A stretch of 52,483 nucleotides of DNA from an uncultured Clostridiaceae bacterium (GTDB taxonomy: Bacteria; Bacillota; Clostridia; TANB77; CAG-508), in the NCBI GenBank assembly GCA_948444845.1, contig CAOJVB010000008.1, positions 1-52,483 on the forward strand, in the 5' to 3' direction. The notes under the pieces are model-generated. The model worked only from the letters and a program-made list of their open reading frames with translations. It was not told the origin of the DNA and did not search any database. This document shows, piece by piece, positions 1-9,560 of the stretch (the stretch's first letter is position 1; each line of letters starts with the position of its first letter). A program made the translations under genes and the position numbers.

Positions 1-1
1 A

Positions 2-469
<468 letters not shown>

Positions 470-475
470 AAATAA

Positions 476-614
476 AAAAGGGGCTGTAAAAAAAGGAAAG
501 ATTTGGGACGCGTCAAAAACTTTCCTTTTTTATTTAAAGTTAAAAAAATAATGCAAAAATAAAAGGAAAGTTTTTGACGCGTCCCAAATCTTTCCTTTTT
601 TTACAGCCCCTTTT
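476..614. repeat. Long near-perfect palindrome (repeat family A)
   Basis: Arms 476-530 and 560-614 are reverse complements over about 54 bases with one or fewer differences, around a loop of about 30 bases. Each arm itself begins AGGAAAG and ends CTTTCCT, so an arm can fold alone or a cruciform can form. The core is GGGACGCGTC. A related paired palindrome lies at 14301-14375 and partial copies at 22664-22698 and 23700-23730. The T-run and the position after rpoC fit a transcription terminator. Confidence 0.9.
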
Positions 615-649
615 AATTCTAAAATTAATAAATTTGTATAACTGCAAGC

Positions 650-910
650 TTAAATGTGCAGGAGTACCTCTTTAACAGCCAGTTTCATTTCTGCTAGAAG
701 ATTATCATATTGATATTCTTTATATTTGTTGCCGAAAAAGTTTTTAATTACTGGGTTATAAGGGACATGATCTAAATCTTCAAAGCCACCAGTAAAATAA
801 TTATACCTAAAACTTGCAAGATACACATTTTCATAAGTTACCACAGCAGTAGATAGTGGTTTACTATCAATAATGTTATTTGATAAAAAATGTACATCGA
901 AATTTTTCAT
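650..910 (-). CDS. Hypothetical protein, 86 aa
   Basis: I do not recognise this protein. The start is supported by an AAAGGAGAG ribosome site about 8 bases before the ATG. It is a soluble-looking, aromatic-rich protein with no signal peptide or membrane segment. It begins MKNFDVHFLSNN and ends in an amphipathic helix (LLAEMKLAVKEVLLHI). It lies convergent to rpoC, directly behind the large palindrome, and alone on its strand. No function can be proposed. Confidence 0.6.
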   Translation of the reverse strand: MKNFDVHFLSNNIIDSKPLSTAVVTYENVYLASFRYNYFTGGFEDLDHVPYNPVIKNFFGNKYKEYQYDNLLAEMKLAVKEVLLHI

Positions 911-1167
911 ATATGTACTCTCCTTTTCTACAAAACAATGTTATTTTAGTTTCATTAGTATGATAACACATAAATTAGGAAATAGAAATATTATAGAGAG
1001 TAAAAAATACGAAAACAATATAACAATTGACAGTTAATATTTCTAAAGTTATGAGTTATTAAAATTGGCATAAAATATTTACCAATGTATGCAGTATTTA
1101 CAAAAATGTGATGAAATAGTCTAATTAATATAGAATTGGTATATATTCATTATAGGAGATGATTAAT

Positions 1168-1572
1168 TTGAAGAGATTTATATTGGAAAAATTAGTAGAA
1201 TGGAAAGAAAGTAAATACAGAAAACCACTAATATTAAAAGGTGCAAGGCAGATTGGTAAAACTTAAATTTTAAAACAATTCGGAGAAGAAAATTATGTAT
1301 TAAATATGCTAAATATTATATTTGATAATACACCAAATTATTTTACTTTTGCTAGGCATGAAATAGACTTTGTAATTCAATACAAAAATAATATAATTCC
1401 TATAGAAGTAAAATCAAATAAATGAACTAATAACGTTAGTTTAACTAAATATGATGAAAAATATAATAAAGATATATCACTGAGATTATCAATGAATAAC
1501 CTAAGTAAAGATGGGAAAATTATAAATATACCACTATTTTTTATAGAATATATGGATAAATTTATTAAATAA
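1168..1572 (+). pseudogene. Decayed AAA+ ATPase of the DUF4143 type
   Basis: A TTG start at 1168 follows an AGGAGAT site. The first 32 codons read like the N-terminus of the large AAA ATPase/DUF4143 family, including the P-loop GARQIGKT. A TAA at 1264 stops the frame. The same frame then continues ILKQFGEENYVLN and jumps to the family's C-terminal nuclease-like part (HEIDFVIQYKNNIIPIEVKS). It has a TGA at 1423 and ends at 1570. Family members are usually about 400 residues, so around 270 codons are missing by an in-frame deletion, plus two nonsense mutations. No frameshift is needed. This is a relic, not a functional gene. Confidence 0.8.
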
Positions 1573-1596
1573 AATGTAATAGAATAGTATAGACAC

Positions 1597-1630
1597 TAAA
1601 AGACTCTAACGAAATAAAGTTGGAGTTTTT
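1597..1630 (+). terminator. Hairpin terminator after the ATPase relic
   Basis: AAAGACTCTAAC pairs with GTTGGAGTTTTT across an 8-base loop. The 3' arm runs into Ts. It separates the relic from gdpP. Confidence 0.5.
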
Positions 1631-1750
1631 ATAGTGGTAATAGATAAAGTTATATACATAAAATGAAAATTGTGAAATGAAAATTTGACAAAAGTCCCAA
1701 AAAATAGTAAAATTATATTATATGTAAAGTAAAATTAAAAGGAGATTTAT

Positions 1751-3779
1751 ATGCCCAAAAACAATAATATAAAGTTTTTTGACAAATTAGTTTCAAAAAC
1801 AAAAGTATATTTAGTAATAATAGCAATATTGTTAATAGCAATATGTTTTTATGAACATAGGTTTATTATGCCAGCAATATTAATATTTACCTTAATAGTA
1901 ATGTATGCATATTGGATAAACAATAAAAGAAAAGTAGAGTTATCAGATCATATCAAAGATTTAAGCATGGCAGTAGATAATGTAGCAAAAAACACATTAA
2001 TAAACTCACCATTTCCACTAATAGTAATAGAAACAAATGGTAATATTATATGGAAAAGTTCAAAGTTTATTAGGGAATTTGCAAATATTGATATTGGAAC
2101 ATATTTAACCAATATAATAAAAGAGATAAAACTAGAAATAGAAAATGGCAGTGAAGAAAATAAAAAAGAACTGAAAGAATTAATAAAGAAACAAATAAAA
2201 ATAGGAAACAAAACCTATAAAATATTAGGGGAATATACAAAATCTTCCAAAGATAAAGAAACTACAGAGTATATGCTAAGCTTATACTTTATAGATGAAA
2301 CAGAAAATATAGAATTAGAAGCTACATATAGAAATTCTCAAATATGTGTAGGAGTAATTATGATAGACAACTATGAAGAAATAATGCAAAGAGTTTCGGC
2401 AGAAGATAGGGCAATAATTACAGCTACAATAGAAAAAAGCCTATATGACTGGGCAACACAGTATAAAGGTTTAATAGTAAAATCAGAAAGAGATACATTT
2501 ATTGTAATATTAGAACAACAGTATTTAGTTAAGTTAGAAGCAGAAAAATTTACAATATTAGATAAAATAAAAGAAATATCAATACCAGGGAAATTAAAGT
2601 CAACCTTAAGTATTGCTATATCAAATGAAGGAGAAACAAACTACCAAAAATATAAATCAGCTCAAGGATGTATAGATATTGCATTAGGAAGAGGTGGAGA
2701 CCAAGCAATAATAAGAAAAGACGGAAAATATACATTTTTTGGAGGAAGAACTCAAGAAATAGAAAAAAGAACAAAAGTAAAAGCAAGGATAGTAGCACAT
2801 GCATTAGAGGAATTAATGCATGAGTCAAAAAATGTTATAATAATGGGACATGCTAATTCTGATATAGATGCGATGGGTTCAGCATTTGGTGTGTATTGTA
2901 TAGCAAAAACTATAGGAAAAGAAGCGTATATAGTAAATGAAACAACATCTACAGGTCTAGATAATTTTATACAAACAGCAAAGGACAATGAAGAATATGA
3001 AGATGTAATAATAGGAAAAGATGAAGCGGTAGAAAAAATAACATCAGAAACATTATTAGTTATAGTAGATACTCATAAAAGTAGTTATGTAGAAGTGCCA
3101 GAACTGCTAGAAAAAACAAATAAAATAGTAATAATAGACCACCATAGAAGAAGCACAGACTTTATAGAAAATGCGATACTTACTTTCCACGAAGTATATG
3201 CTTCATCTGCTTGTGAACTAGTAACAGAACTTATAGAATATTCAGAAAAAGATATTAAATTAAATACTATAGAAACAGAAGGGTTATATGCTGGAATAAT
3301 GATGGACACAAAAAACTTTACATTTAAAACAGGAGTACGAACATTTGAAGCAGCAGCCTTTTTACGAAAATGTGGAATAGATATAATAAAAATAAAGAAA
3401 TGGTTCCAAAGTGATTTAGAAACTTATAATAAAATAGCCGAAATAATAAATAAAACAGAAATAATAAAAGGAACAATAGGAATATCTACATATAATGAAA
3501 AAGATAAACAATCCAATATAGTTTGTGCAAAAGCAGCCGACGAATTATTAACAATAAGTGATATAACAGCATCATTTGTGATAGGAAATTTAGGCGATAA
3601 AATATGTATAAGTGGACGTTCAATAGGAGATATAAATGTACAAGTGATACTAGAAAAACTTCGGAGGAGGAGGACACATAACCTTAGCAGGAGCACAAGT
3701 AGAAGGGATGAATACAGAAGAAGTAAAACAAGAGCTGATAAACAAAATAAATGAGTATTTTGAAGAAATAATAAGTTAA
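1751..3779 (+). CDS. gdpP: Cyclic-di-AMP phosphodiesterase GdpP (needs a +1 shift)
   Basis: GdpP is a membrane protein that hydrolyses the second messenger c-di-AMP. The start ATG follows AAAAGGAGATTT. In order it has two N-terminal membrane helices (about residues 15-55), a PAS-like region, a degenerate GGDEF domain, and a DHH phosphodiesterase domain with GHANSDIDAMGS (about residue 365) and IIDHHRRS (about 461). It ends in DHHA1. The zero frame leaves the family at CTT CGG (3662) and runs through basic nonsense to a stop at 3752. Skipping the C restores GGGGH, ITLAGAQVEGMNTEEV and a normal C-terminus ending at 3779, for about 675 residues. The break lies in the signature motif itself. In Firmicutes this gene normally precedes rplI and dnaB; here about 5 kb of accessory DNA intervenes. 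Confidence 0.9.
3662..3664 (+). other. CGG +1 frameshift site in gdpP
   Basis: The context is GAA AAA CTT C|GGA GGA GGA GGA CAC. The zero-frame codon is CGG. The restored frame encodes L-GGGG-H, the DHHA1 signature. It is one of five such sites in the window. Confidence 0.75.
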
Positions 3780-3784
3780 TAAAA

Positions 3785-3816
3785 GATAGATACCTAAAAT
3801 CAAGTGGTATCTATTT
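3785..3816 (+). terminator. Hairpin terminator after gdpP
   Basis: GATAGATACC pairs with GGTATCTATT around a short loop, followed by a T-rich stretch. The next bases (GGACTTTTTTTACAGCCC) echo the outer end of the 476-614 palindrome. Confidence 0.5.
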
Positions 3817-3982
3817 TCTATTGGACTTTTTTTACAGCCCATTTTTTGTGTTATTAAATAAAATATGATATAAATTTAAAGTAAAAAAGTTAGCAAAAAT
3901 TAAGTTTTTTTGTAACGAATTTTATAATTTAAAGTCTATAAAGAAGGAACATAATTATATTTTAGGATAAATGGGGGTAAAA

Positions 3983-4689
3983 ATGATAAAAACATTGATA
4001 GTAGAAGATAATTTAGAATATGTAAAAAATACATTAAATAACACATTAAGTAAATTTGAAGATATCCAAATAAGGTATATAGCAACAACAGTAAAAGAAG
4101 CAGTTAATATTTATATAATAATAAAATAGATTTAATATTTCTTGATTTAAAGTTACCAGATTCAAGTGGATTAGAAATATTGAAAAAGTTAAAGGCTTAT
4201 AATTATATAGAAAAGATTAGTGTAATAGTTATATCTGGAGATGCTATATTAATAAATAAAGCAAATTATGAATATAAAGTTAATAATATTATTAACAAAG
4301 TACAAAAAGAAGAAATAATGTATAAAAAAATAAAACAAAGTATAGACGAAATAAATTATATAGATAGAGAAGACATTATAAAAGAAATAATAGTAAAAGA
4401 GATAACCAATATGGGATATAATTGGAAATATAAAGGTACTAATTATTTGATGGAAGCTATTTTATTTATATATACTTCAAATAATATAGATTTAGTAGAT
4501 AATTTAGAAAAGAATGTTTATAAATATATTGCATATAAAAACAATAAAAATGTAAATAATATAAAAACAAATATAATAAAATCTACAGAGAAATTAATAA
4601 ATCAAAAGCAGAACACAATAGATACAGTAACTCCTAAACAAGCTATAAATGCAATATTAAATAAAATATTAATTAATTTTAAAAAATAG
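3983..4689 (+). pseudogene. Spo0A-like response regulator, frameshifted
   Basis: An ATG at 3983 opens a receiver domain (MIKTLIVEDNLEYVKNTL) that stops at about 4130. A second frame continues it as LIFLDLKLPDSSGLEILKK, which carries the phosphoacceptor aspartate. The break falls in TTTATATAATAAT. Removing one AT gives a continuous IYNNKIDLIFLDL, so the lesion looks like a 2-base AT expansion, unlike the CGG sites. The C-terminal half (about residues 120-225, with NMGYNWKYKGTNYLMEAILF and TPKQAINAIL) resembles the DNA-binding domain of the sporulation master regulator Spo0A. The resemblance is by eye and moderate. The gene is probably inactive unless a downstream start is used. Confidence 0.6.
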
Positions 4690-4716
4690 AAAAGGGGTCA
4701 ATATGAACCCTTTTCT
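4688..4716 (+). terminator. Hairpin terminator
   Basis: AGAAAAGGGGT pairs with ACCCTTTTCT across an 8-base loop, immediately at the stop codon of the Spo0A-like gene. Confidence 0.65.
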
Positions 4717-4770
4717 AAATGTAAGTGGGATTGGTTAACAGTTACAATTCTTAATTATAATAATTCAATC

Positions 4771-5268
4771 TTAGCCGTAAACCCAGATTTTTACGAATAC
4801 ACTTTGTCCAGAAGGAATTCCTCTAAAGGAAAACCAAATATACAGTGGACTAATGTGTAGCCAATTATTAAAATACTTTGTTCCATTTGAGGAAATTGCA
4901 ACACCTTCGCAATAGATTTTACCGTTGTTATCGAAAACATCTAAACTCATGTATCCATTCCAGCTAGATGAAGTTTCAACGGTTGCTCCCATTCCGCCAA
5001 TACCAGAAGCGTCAACGTATACTATAACTCCTGTAGGATCTGTAGTCATTGTTTCCTGTTCATATCCTGATATACTACTTCTTAATACAGAGTCAGATAC
5101 AGGATTGCCATCTTCATATGTAATAGATACTACTCCATCTGATGTTAGCTCCACATTGTAAGCTGTAGCATCACAAGGTTTTTCGACCTCTGTAGCTAAT
5201 GCTGTTGTTCCAAAAGCCATAACTAACATAATTGCTGACATTAAAGTTCCTAAAATCCGTTTTCTCAT
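4771..5268 (-). CDS. Secreted protein of unknown function, 165 aa
   Basis: The N-terminus is a classical signal peptide: MRKRILGT, a hydrophobic stretch, then cleavage near FGTTALA-TEVEK. The mature part is beta-rich with many T, S, G and aromatic residues, a single Cys after the cleavage site and one near the middle, and an aromatic C-terminal stretch (HISPLYIWFSFRG). I do not recognise the family. Codon 4 is CGG read as Arg (5257-5259), where a +1 shift would stop within two codons. The gene is divergent from the ECF sigma operon and shares about 235 bases of upstream DNA with it, so it may be a target of that sigma factor; this is inference. Confidence 0.7.
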   Translation of the reverse strand: MRKRILGTLMSAIMLVMAFGTTALATEVEKPCDATAYNVELTSDGVVSITYEDGNPVSDSVLRSSISGYEQETMTTDPTGVIVYVDASGIGGMGATVETSSSWNGYMSLDVFDNNGKIYCEGVAISSNGTKYFNNWLHISPLYIWFSFRGIPSGQSVFVKIWVYG

Positions 5269-5503
5269 AGTTTGTTTCTCTCTTTCTTGAATGCCCCACT
5301 TACATTTTTATCAAAAAAGAAAGATATACTTTCTTTATTTGACAAAACACTTAGTTAACAACTATATTATTACTATAACACATATTAAAAAAATGTATCA
5401 AAAAGATAACAAAAGAGTAAAAAATATTTTTTTGCAGAAAAATGTATAATAATTGTAACAAATGCATAATTAAAAAAGTCTATAAATACAGAAAGGAGGA
5501 AAA

Positions 5504-5989
5504 ATGGAAGAAATATATAAAGAGTATTCTAAAATAGTATATAAATACTTACTTTCTATTACTAATGATACCGAATTAGCAGAAGAATTGATGCAAGAGA
5601 CCTTTGAAAGTGCAGTAAAGAATATTAATAAATTTAGACAAGAGTGTAGCGTTAAAACTTGGCTTTGCACCATTGCAAAAAATAAATGGATAGACTTTCA
5701 TAAAAAAAAGAAAAAAGTAAATGAAATCAATATAGATGAAATTAATGAAAAAATTTTAGTATCAAATTCACTTGAAGAAGATTATACAGATAAGTCAGAA
5801 ATTATAAATATATATAAGAAAATACACAAACTAAATGAAAAAACAAAAGAAGTTATATATCTAAGAATTAAATCAGATTTTAGTTTCAAAGAAATAGGTA
5901 TTATAATGGGACGCTCAGAGGAATGGGCTAGAATAACTTTTTATCGAGGTAAAATAAAATTAAAGGAGGAACTTGAAAGTGAAGAATAA
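5504..5989 (+). CDS. ECF-type RNA polymerase sigma factor
   Basis: This 161-residue sigma-70 family protein of the extracytoplasmic-function class directs RNA polymerase to a small regulon. Region 2 is at residues 1-70 (YLLSITNDTELAEELMQETF, then FRQECSVKTWLCTIAKNKWI). A lysine-rich linker follows, and region 4 is at about residues 105-155 (KEVIYLRIKSDFSFKEIGII, then MGRSEEWARITFYRGKIKLK). An AAAGGAGG site precedes the ATG. The 3' end overlaps the anti-sigma gene by 11 bases, indicating translational coupling. The closest family is SigW/RsiW-like by architecture only. Confidence 0.93.
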   Translation: MEEIYKEYSKIVYKYLLSITNDTELAEELMQETFESAVKNINKFRQECSVKTWLCTIAKNKWIDFHKKKKKVNEINIDEINEKILVSNSLEEDYTDKSEIINIYKKIHKLNEKTKEVIYLRIKSDFSFKEIGIIMGRSEEWARITFYRGKIKLKEELESEE

Positions 5990-6911
5990 TGATTGTGATA
6001 TAGTTAAAGATTTATCAATACAATACATAGAAGATATGTTAAGTTCAAATAGTAGAGAATTTGTAGATAATCATTTGTTAAATTGTAAAGATTGTAAAAA
6101 ATATTATAATGACATGAATTCAAACATATTTAATGAAAATATTAAAAACGATAAAAAAGATGAAATTGAAATAAATCACTTAAAAAAAATTAGAAATCAT
6201 ATGAATTTTTTAAAGATTATCATAACGAGTATTTTAATAGTTATTATAGTTATTATGACTACTTTTTCTATTAAGTATTATAACATTAGCAATGTTATAA
6301 ACGAAGCCTATAATAAACTTGAATACATGAAAAATTTAGATAATTATAAATTAATACAAGAAACAACATATAAAAACTTTTTAGATAATAGTATGTATAC
6401 AGTTAAAACTACATATTACTATAAAGACGGAAAATATAAAATTGAATTAGGTGATGGAATCAGATATTTAGAAGATGACAGTTATAATAAAATTTGTGTA
6501 TATAATGATTTAAAACAAATTGAGTATTATACTCAAGATTTTATAGAAGAGAAAAAGGGAGATACTTTAAATGTATTCTCTAACATAAGAAATTACAAAA
6601 CATTAGAAAAAGGTATTAGTAGGTTAGGATTATCATTAAGAGAAGAACGATTTAATGGTATAGATTGCTATGTAATTAGAAGAGGAAACAACAATTCATA
6701 TAGAGATATATGGATAGACAAAAAGCAGAAAGTTACTTTAAGAATGGTTGAAGAAGAATATATGCATCACTATTGTGAAACTGTATATACATTTTTTGAA
6801 AATATGGTAAAAGATGAAGATGTAGATAGTTCGATATTAAATACAGAAAAATATAAAAATTATGAAAAGAAAAATATAGGAATACATGATACAAAATATA
6901 AAGACTTATAA
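5979..6911 (+). CDS. Membrane-bound anti-sigma factor with zinc finger
   Basis: This is the partner of the upstream ECF sigma factor. The GTG at 5979 is preferred over the TTG at 5973, because AAAGGAGGA ends only 2 bases before the TTG but 8 before the GTG. An anti-sigma zinc-finger motif, HLLNCKDCKKYY (H-x3-C-x2-C), lies at about residues 32-43. One membrane helix follows (about 75-97, ILIVIIVIMTTFS). The C-terminal extracytoplasmic domain of about 200 residues has LolA/MucB-like features such as YYYKDGKYKIEL and RDIWIDKKQKVTLRM. Envelope stress sensing by regulated proteolysis is the usual mode for this family. Confidence 0.85.
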   Translation: MKNNDCDIVKDLSIQYIEDMLSSNSREFVDNHLLNCKDCKKYYNDMNSNIFNENIKNDKKDEIEINHLKKIRNHMNFLKIIITSILIVIIVIMTTFSIKYYNISNVINEAYNKLEYMKNLDNYKLIQETTYKNFLDNSMYTVKTTYYYKDGKYKIELGDGIRYLEDDSYNKICVYNDLKQIEYYTQDFIEEKKGDTLNVFSNIRNYKTLEKGISRLGLSLREERFNGIDCYVIRRGNNNSYRDIWIDKKQKVTLRMVEEEYMHHYCETVYTFFENMVKDEDVDSSILNTEKYKNYEKKNIGIHDTKYKDL

Positions 6912-6964
6912 AAAAGAATTCTAGAGCTTAATTAAATATTGGCTCTGGAGAAATTAATTTTATT

Positions 6965-7195
6965 TTATATATTTTGAAACTTAATCTGTAACATTTCATA
7001 TATACTAGACTCTATAAGAGCTAAAAGCATAAATATAACCATTTCGTAAGTTATTTCACTAATCATACTTGTAACAGAACGATAAATAACAGTATTAGTT
7101 ATTCCTAAAGAGTATGTTATTGAAAATGATATTACAAGATTAATTGTAACAAAAAGTATAATAAATAGTAATTGCTTAATTTTAGTATTTGACAT
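6965..7195 (-). CDS. Small membrane protein, 76 aa
   Basis: The start follows a strong AAAGGAGG site. Two hydrophobic helices are visible, at about residues 7-28 (QLLFIILFVTINLVISFS) and 42-62 (ISEITYEMVIFMLLALIESS). The family is unknown. It is convergent to the anti-sigma gene, with a weak bidirectional hairpin between them at about 6921-6952. Confidence 0.6.
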   Translation of the reverse strand: MSNTKIKQLLFIILFVTINLVISFSITYSLGITNTVIYRSVTSMISEITYEMVIFMLLALIESSIYEMLQIKFQNI

Positions 7196-7327
7196 ATTAA
7201 AATCCTCCTTTCGGTTAGTTTGTGAAAATTATAGAAAAATAATCATACGCATACGAAACGTAAGTGCTTAAAGCTAAAAAAATAATATTAGCTATATAAT
7301 GCACATACTGTAAGTAAAGGTAATAAG

Positions 7328-7513
7328 ATGAAAATAATAGCAAATGATTATACTCCTGAACAGATAATTCGTATAATAAGAGAATGGACAGAATTATCTC
7401 AAATGGATATACATATTCTTTTATACTTATTTGGTCTGTCGCTATATCTTCATGTAATTGTTTTTTTATGTATTATTCTATTGCTTTTTTATTTTTGCCT
7501 ACTGTATTGTTAA
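7328..7513 (+). CDS. Doubtful small ORF with an XRE-like N-terminus
   Basis: The first 25 residues (YTPEQIIRIIREWTELSQMD) look like the start of an XRE/Cro-type helix-turn-helix protein. The rest becomes a hydrophobic, leucine/tyrosine-rich run that does not fit the fold. It may be a broken regulator fragment fused to non-coding sequence. The ribosome site is weak (AAAGG). Confidence 0.3.
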   Translation: MKIIANDYTPEQIIRIIREWTELSQMDIHILLYLFGLSLYLHVIVFLCIILLLFYFCLLYC

Positions 7514-7530
7514 TAAAAAAATTAAATTAA

Positions 7531-7572
7531 AAATAAGATTGGAGTTAAAATTATAACTCCAATCTTATTTTT
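7531..7572 (+). terminator. Strong hairpin terminator
   Basis: AATAAGATTGGAGTTA pairs with TAACTCCAATCTTATTTTT around a short loop and runs into Ts. Confidence 0.8.
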
Positions 7573-7765
7573 CTAATGGACTTTTTCAGCAGCCTCTTTT
7601 TATTAACTTATTATTTGCAAAATATAAATCGATTTGTAGGGGCGGATACTAGCTCGTGCGTGTGGCAAAGTCACTTTTAATATTTAATAAGAAAAATAGA
7701 TTTTGGATTGTAGGAGTACTGTTTAAGGGAATACCTGGTAGGGTACTACACTACTGTGCCTTTTT
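7573..7765. repeat. GTAGGGGCG-family repeats in a gene-free stretch
   Basis: The 363-base gap between 7514 and 7876 holds the terminator, then TGTAGGGGCGGATACTAGCT with GTGGCAAAGTCACTTTT. A second part follows (GTAGGAGTACTG with GGTACTACACTACTGTGCC). Matching units occur at 10962, 19549, 28541, 29806, 32322, 39705 and 39784. I see no coding potential. Confidence 0.6.
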
Positions 7766-7802
7766 GTTCCAAAAAGAAAAACAATAATTATTTGAAGTTA
7801 TG

Positions 7803-7831
7803 TTGCTTATATTGAATTCATATGCTATAAT
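7803..7831 (+). promoter_or_regulatory. Vegetative-type promoter
   Basis: TTGCTT, a 17-base spacer and a perfect TATAAT lie about 45 bases before the start of the next gene. Confidence 0.6.
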
Positions 7832-7876
7832 AACTATGATAATGAAAGTTGGTGTTTTTTAGAAAGGAGATTGCAA

Positions 7877-8152
7877 ATGCAAGGAACTAAAATAATTGAT
7901 AATTTACAGTTGTGTAATGAAGAGCGGGTTTGGGAAGAACATGTAATTCTCCAAGGGCAAATAAACTTGAAAAATTCTAAACTAATTGTAAAAGGCATGT
8001 TATGGGTTAAAGATGTAAAATATGGATATACCAAGATAATTATGGAAGATACTACCATTGTAGCAGATAAAGTTTTGATTGATCCTATATTGGACAAATA
8101 TGAGAACAGTGAAATTATAGCGAAAGAGTTACATTCTTTTGACTATTATTAA
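7877..8152 (+). CDS. Hypothetical protein, 91 aa
   Basis: The ATG at 7877 is chosen because AAAGGAG sits 7 bases upstream; an in-frame TTG at 7871 is too close. The protein has alternating hydrophobic residues suggesting beta strands or a short parallel beta helix (EEHVILQGQINLKNSKLIVK, then TIVADKVLIDPI). I do not recognise the family. It contains one in-frame CGG (7925-7927) that must be decoded as a sense codon to give this product. It is probably cotranscribed with the following zinc-ribbon-like gene, 22 bases downstream. Confidence 0.55.
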   Translation: MQGTKIIDNLQLCNEERVWEEHVILQGQINLKNSKLIVKGMLWVKDVKYGYTKIIMEDTTIVADKVLIDPILDKYENSEIIAKELHSFDYY

Positions 8153-8174
8153 TAAGCTTATAGGAGGGAAATAT

Positions 8175-8531
8175 ATGGAGAAAATGAGAGTTATAATTCG
8201 GAGAGAAAATATTGAAAGCAAAATCAAAAAATTAAGGGAAGAACTTAATCAAATTCAAAGTGAATGTGAACATGGGATAATAATTATGTTTAGGTGTTCT
8301 AACTACTATTGGGTAGATGCCAAATGTTTATTTTGTGGGAAGAAAATGGAAGATTGCTATGTATTAAGGAAAAAAGAAGTATGTGTTATAAATGCAGATA
8401 TAGAAAATTTAAAAACGGATGAAGAGAAGTATAATGTAGTTAAAGGAAAATATATACAAATCTCAAAAACACACCCTGATTGGGATGAACAACAAATTGT
8501 AGCAGAAATAAATAAAGAGCTAACAAATTGA
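8175..8531 (+). CDS. Small coiled-coil protein with Cys/His zinc-ribbon features
   Basis: The ATG at 8175 has TAGGAGGG 7 bases upstream; an in-frame upstream extension to 8139 lacks a ribosome site and overlaps the previous gene. Residues about 9-32 form a coiled coil (ENIESKIKKLREELNQIQSE). It is followed by CEHG and a CLFCGKK pair about 25 residues later, suggesting one zinc site, and then a helical tail. The layout matches the gene at 51638-51925. The function is unknown. One in-frame CGG at 8199-8201 is read as Arg. Confidence 0.65.
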   Translation: MEKMRVIIRRENIESKIKKLREELNQIQSECEHGIIIMFRCSNYYWVDAKCLFCGKKMEDCYVLRKKEVCVINADIENLKTDEEKYNVVKGKYIQISKTHPDWDEQQIVAEINKELTN

Positions 8532-8541
8532 ACTGTAAAAG

Positions 8542-8590
8542 AATAATAGCCTATATTGTTTGACTAAAAATGATATAGGCTATTATTTTA
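8542..8590 (+). terminator. Hairpin terminator
   Basis: AATAATAGCCTATAT pairs with ATATAGGCTATTATTTT across a loop of about 16 bases, directly after the stop. Confidence 0.7.
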
Positions 8591-8783
8591 TTTAAAAATA
8601 GCATACTTTTAAAATAGAAAATCGTTTTATGTTACAATTTACAGCAAATGTAAAGTTACAGTTCTAAAAGTATTATTTTCAACTATAGAAGTCCGCATTT
8701 TTAGCAACCTCTAGAATATAGAAAAGTTATTTTAAATTGTAACGATTTTATAATAAGGGAATAACAAAATTATTTAAAAATAC
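8591..8783. other. AT-rich intergenic region with a weak inverted repeat
   Basis: AAAATCGTTTTATGTTACAA at about 8618 is imperfectly complementary to TTGTAACGATTTTA at about 8736. Between them lies a copy of the AGTCCGCATTTTTAGCAACC motif, related to the GGACTTTTTTACAGCCC ends seen near 614 and 3825. I see no gene. Confidence 0.35.
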
Positions 8784-8812
8784 TTGAAAATAAGGCATTT
8801 TTAATGTAGAAT
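8784..8812 (+). promoter_or_regulatory. Promoter of rplI
   Basis: TTGAAA, a 17-base spacer and TAGAAT lie about 30 bases before the rplI start codon. Confidence 0.6.
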
Positions 8813-8842
8813 ATAAGAAATATTAAAGGAGGTAAATAATAA

Positions 8843-9286
8843 ATGAAAGTTATTTTATTAAGTGATATAAAAGGTGTAGGAAAGAAGGACCAAATAATAA
8901 ATGCAAATGATGGTTATGCAAGGAATTATTTATTTCCAAAAAAATTAGCAATAGAAGCAACAACTGGAAATTTAGGTAATTTAAAAGCAAAGCAAGAATC
9001 AAATCAATATAGAAAAGATATGCAAAAAGAGGAAGCAATAAAATTAGCAGATAAATTAAAAGATATAACTCTAACAATAAAAGTAAAAGCTGGGGAAAGC
9101 GGTAAAATATTTGGCGGAGTAACAGCAAAAGAAATAACAGAAAATTTAAAATCACAATATAACATAGAAGTAGCTAAAAAGAAAATAAATTTAACAGAAA
9201 CAATAAAAGTTATAGGAACAAGAACAGTTGATATAAAATTGTATGAAGGTGTAATTGGACAATTAAAAATAAATGTATGGGCTTAA
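8843..9286 (+). CDS. rplI: 50S ribosomal protein bL9
   Basis: This is a full-length bL9 (147 aa), which binds domain V of 23S rRNA at the base of the L1 stalk. It starts [20 protein letters not shown] and has the bL9 signature [17 protein letters not shown] at about residues 24-40. The long connecting helix ([20 protein letters not shown]) leads to the C-terminal domain with [21 protein letters not shown] precedes the ATG. It lies upstream of dnaB as in most Firmicutes, but they are separated by a repeat element. Confidence 0.97.
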   Translation: MKVILLSDIKGVGKKDQIINANDGYARNYLFPKKLAIEATTGNLGNLKAKQESNQYRKDMQKEEAIKLADKLKDITLTIKVKAGESGKIFGGVTAKEITENLKSQYNIEVAKKKINLTETIKVIGTRTVDIKLYEGVIGQLKINVWA

Positions 9287-9366
9287 TCGATAAGGAATAA
9301 CTAAAAGAATTTACCGAATTACGCTCGAAAGAACAGTTTATTATCTATAGAGGTTTAAAATAATCC

Positions 9367-9522
9367 ACCTTATGCCTTTGTGTATATTAAAATAAAAATC
9401 GACCCCTCCAAGACAATGGGGATTCAACTGCCGTGGGAAGGCTATTGGAATTCAATTTTGATTTTAATATATACAAACATATAAGGTTACTCTATAAATT
9501 TTAATTACTGCTATTCTAAACT
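9367..9522. repeat. MITE-like inverted repeat element upstream of dnaB
   Basis: The left end at 9367-9394 (ACCTTATGCCTTTGTGTATA...) and the right end at 9460-9487 (...TATACAAACATATAAGGT) are imperfect inverted repeats. They enclose a GC-richer core with CCCCTCCAAGACAATGGGG. The right part, 9467-9522, is repeated directly after dnaB at 10898-10950 and more loosely at about 28462. Confidence 0.6.
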
Positions 9523-9560
9523 AATAATGAATAATTTTTATTTTGGGAAGGAGCAAGGAG

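Noticed and set aside
4083..4130. Sixth member of the CGG frameshift group in the Spo0A-like gene
   Set aside because: The break is an AT dinucleotide expansion without CGG and requires a different shift.
9289..9540. Possible structured RNA between rplI and dnaB
   Set aside because: The paired segments are explained by a repeat element whose right half recurs after dnaB; no known RNA signature.
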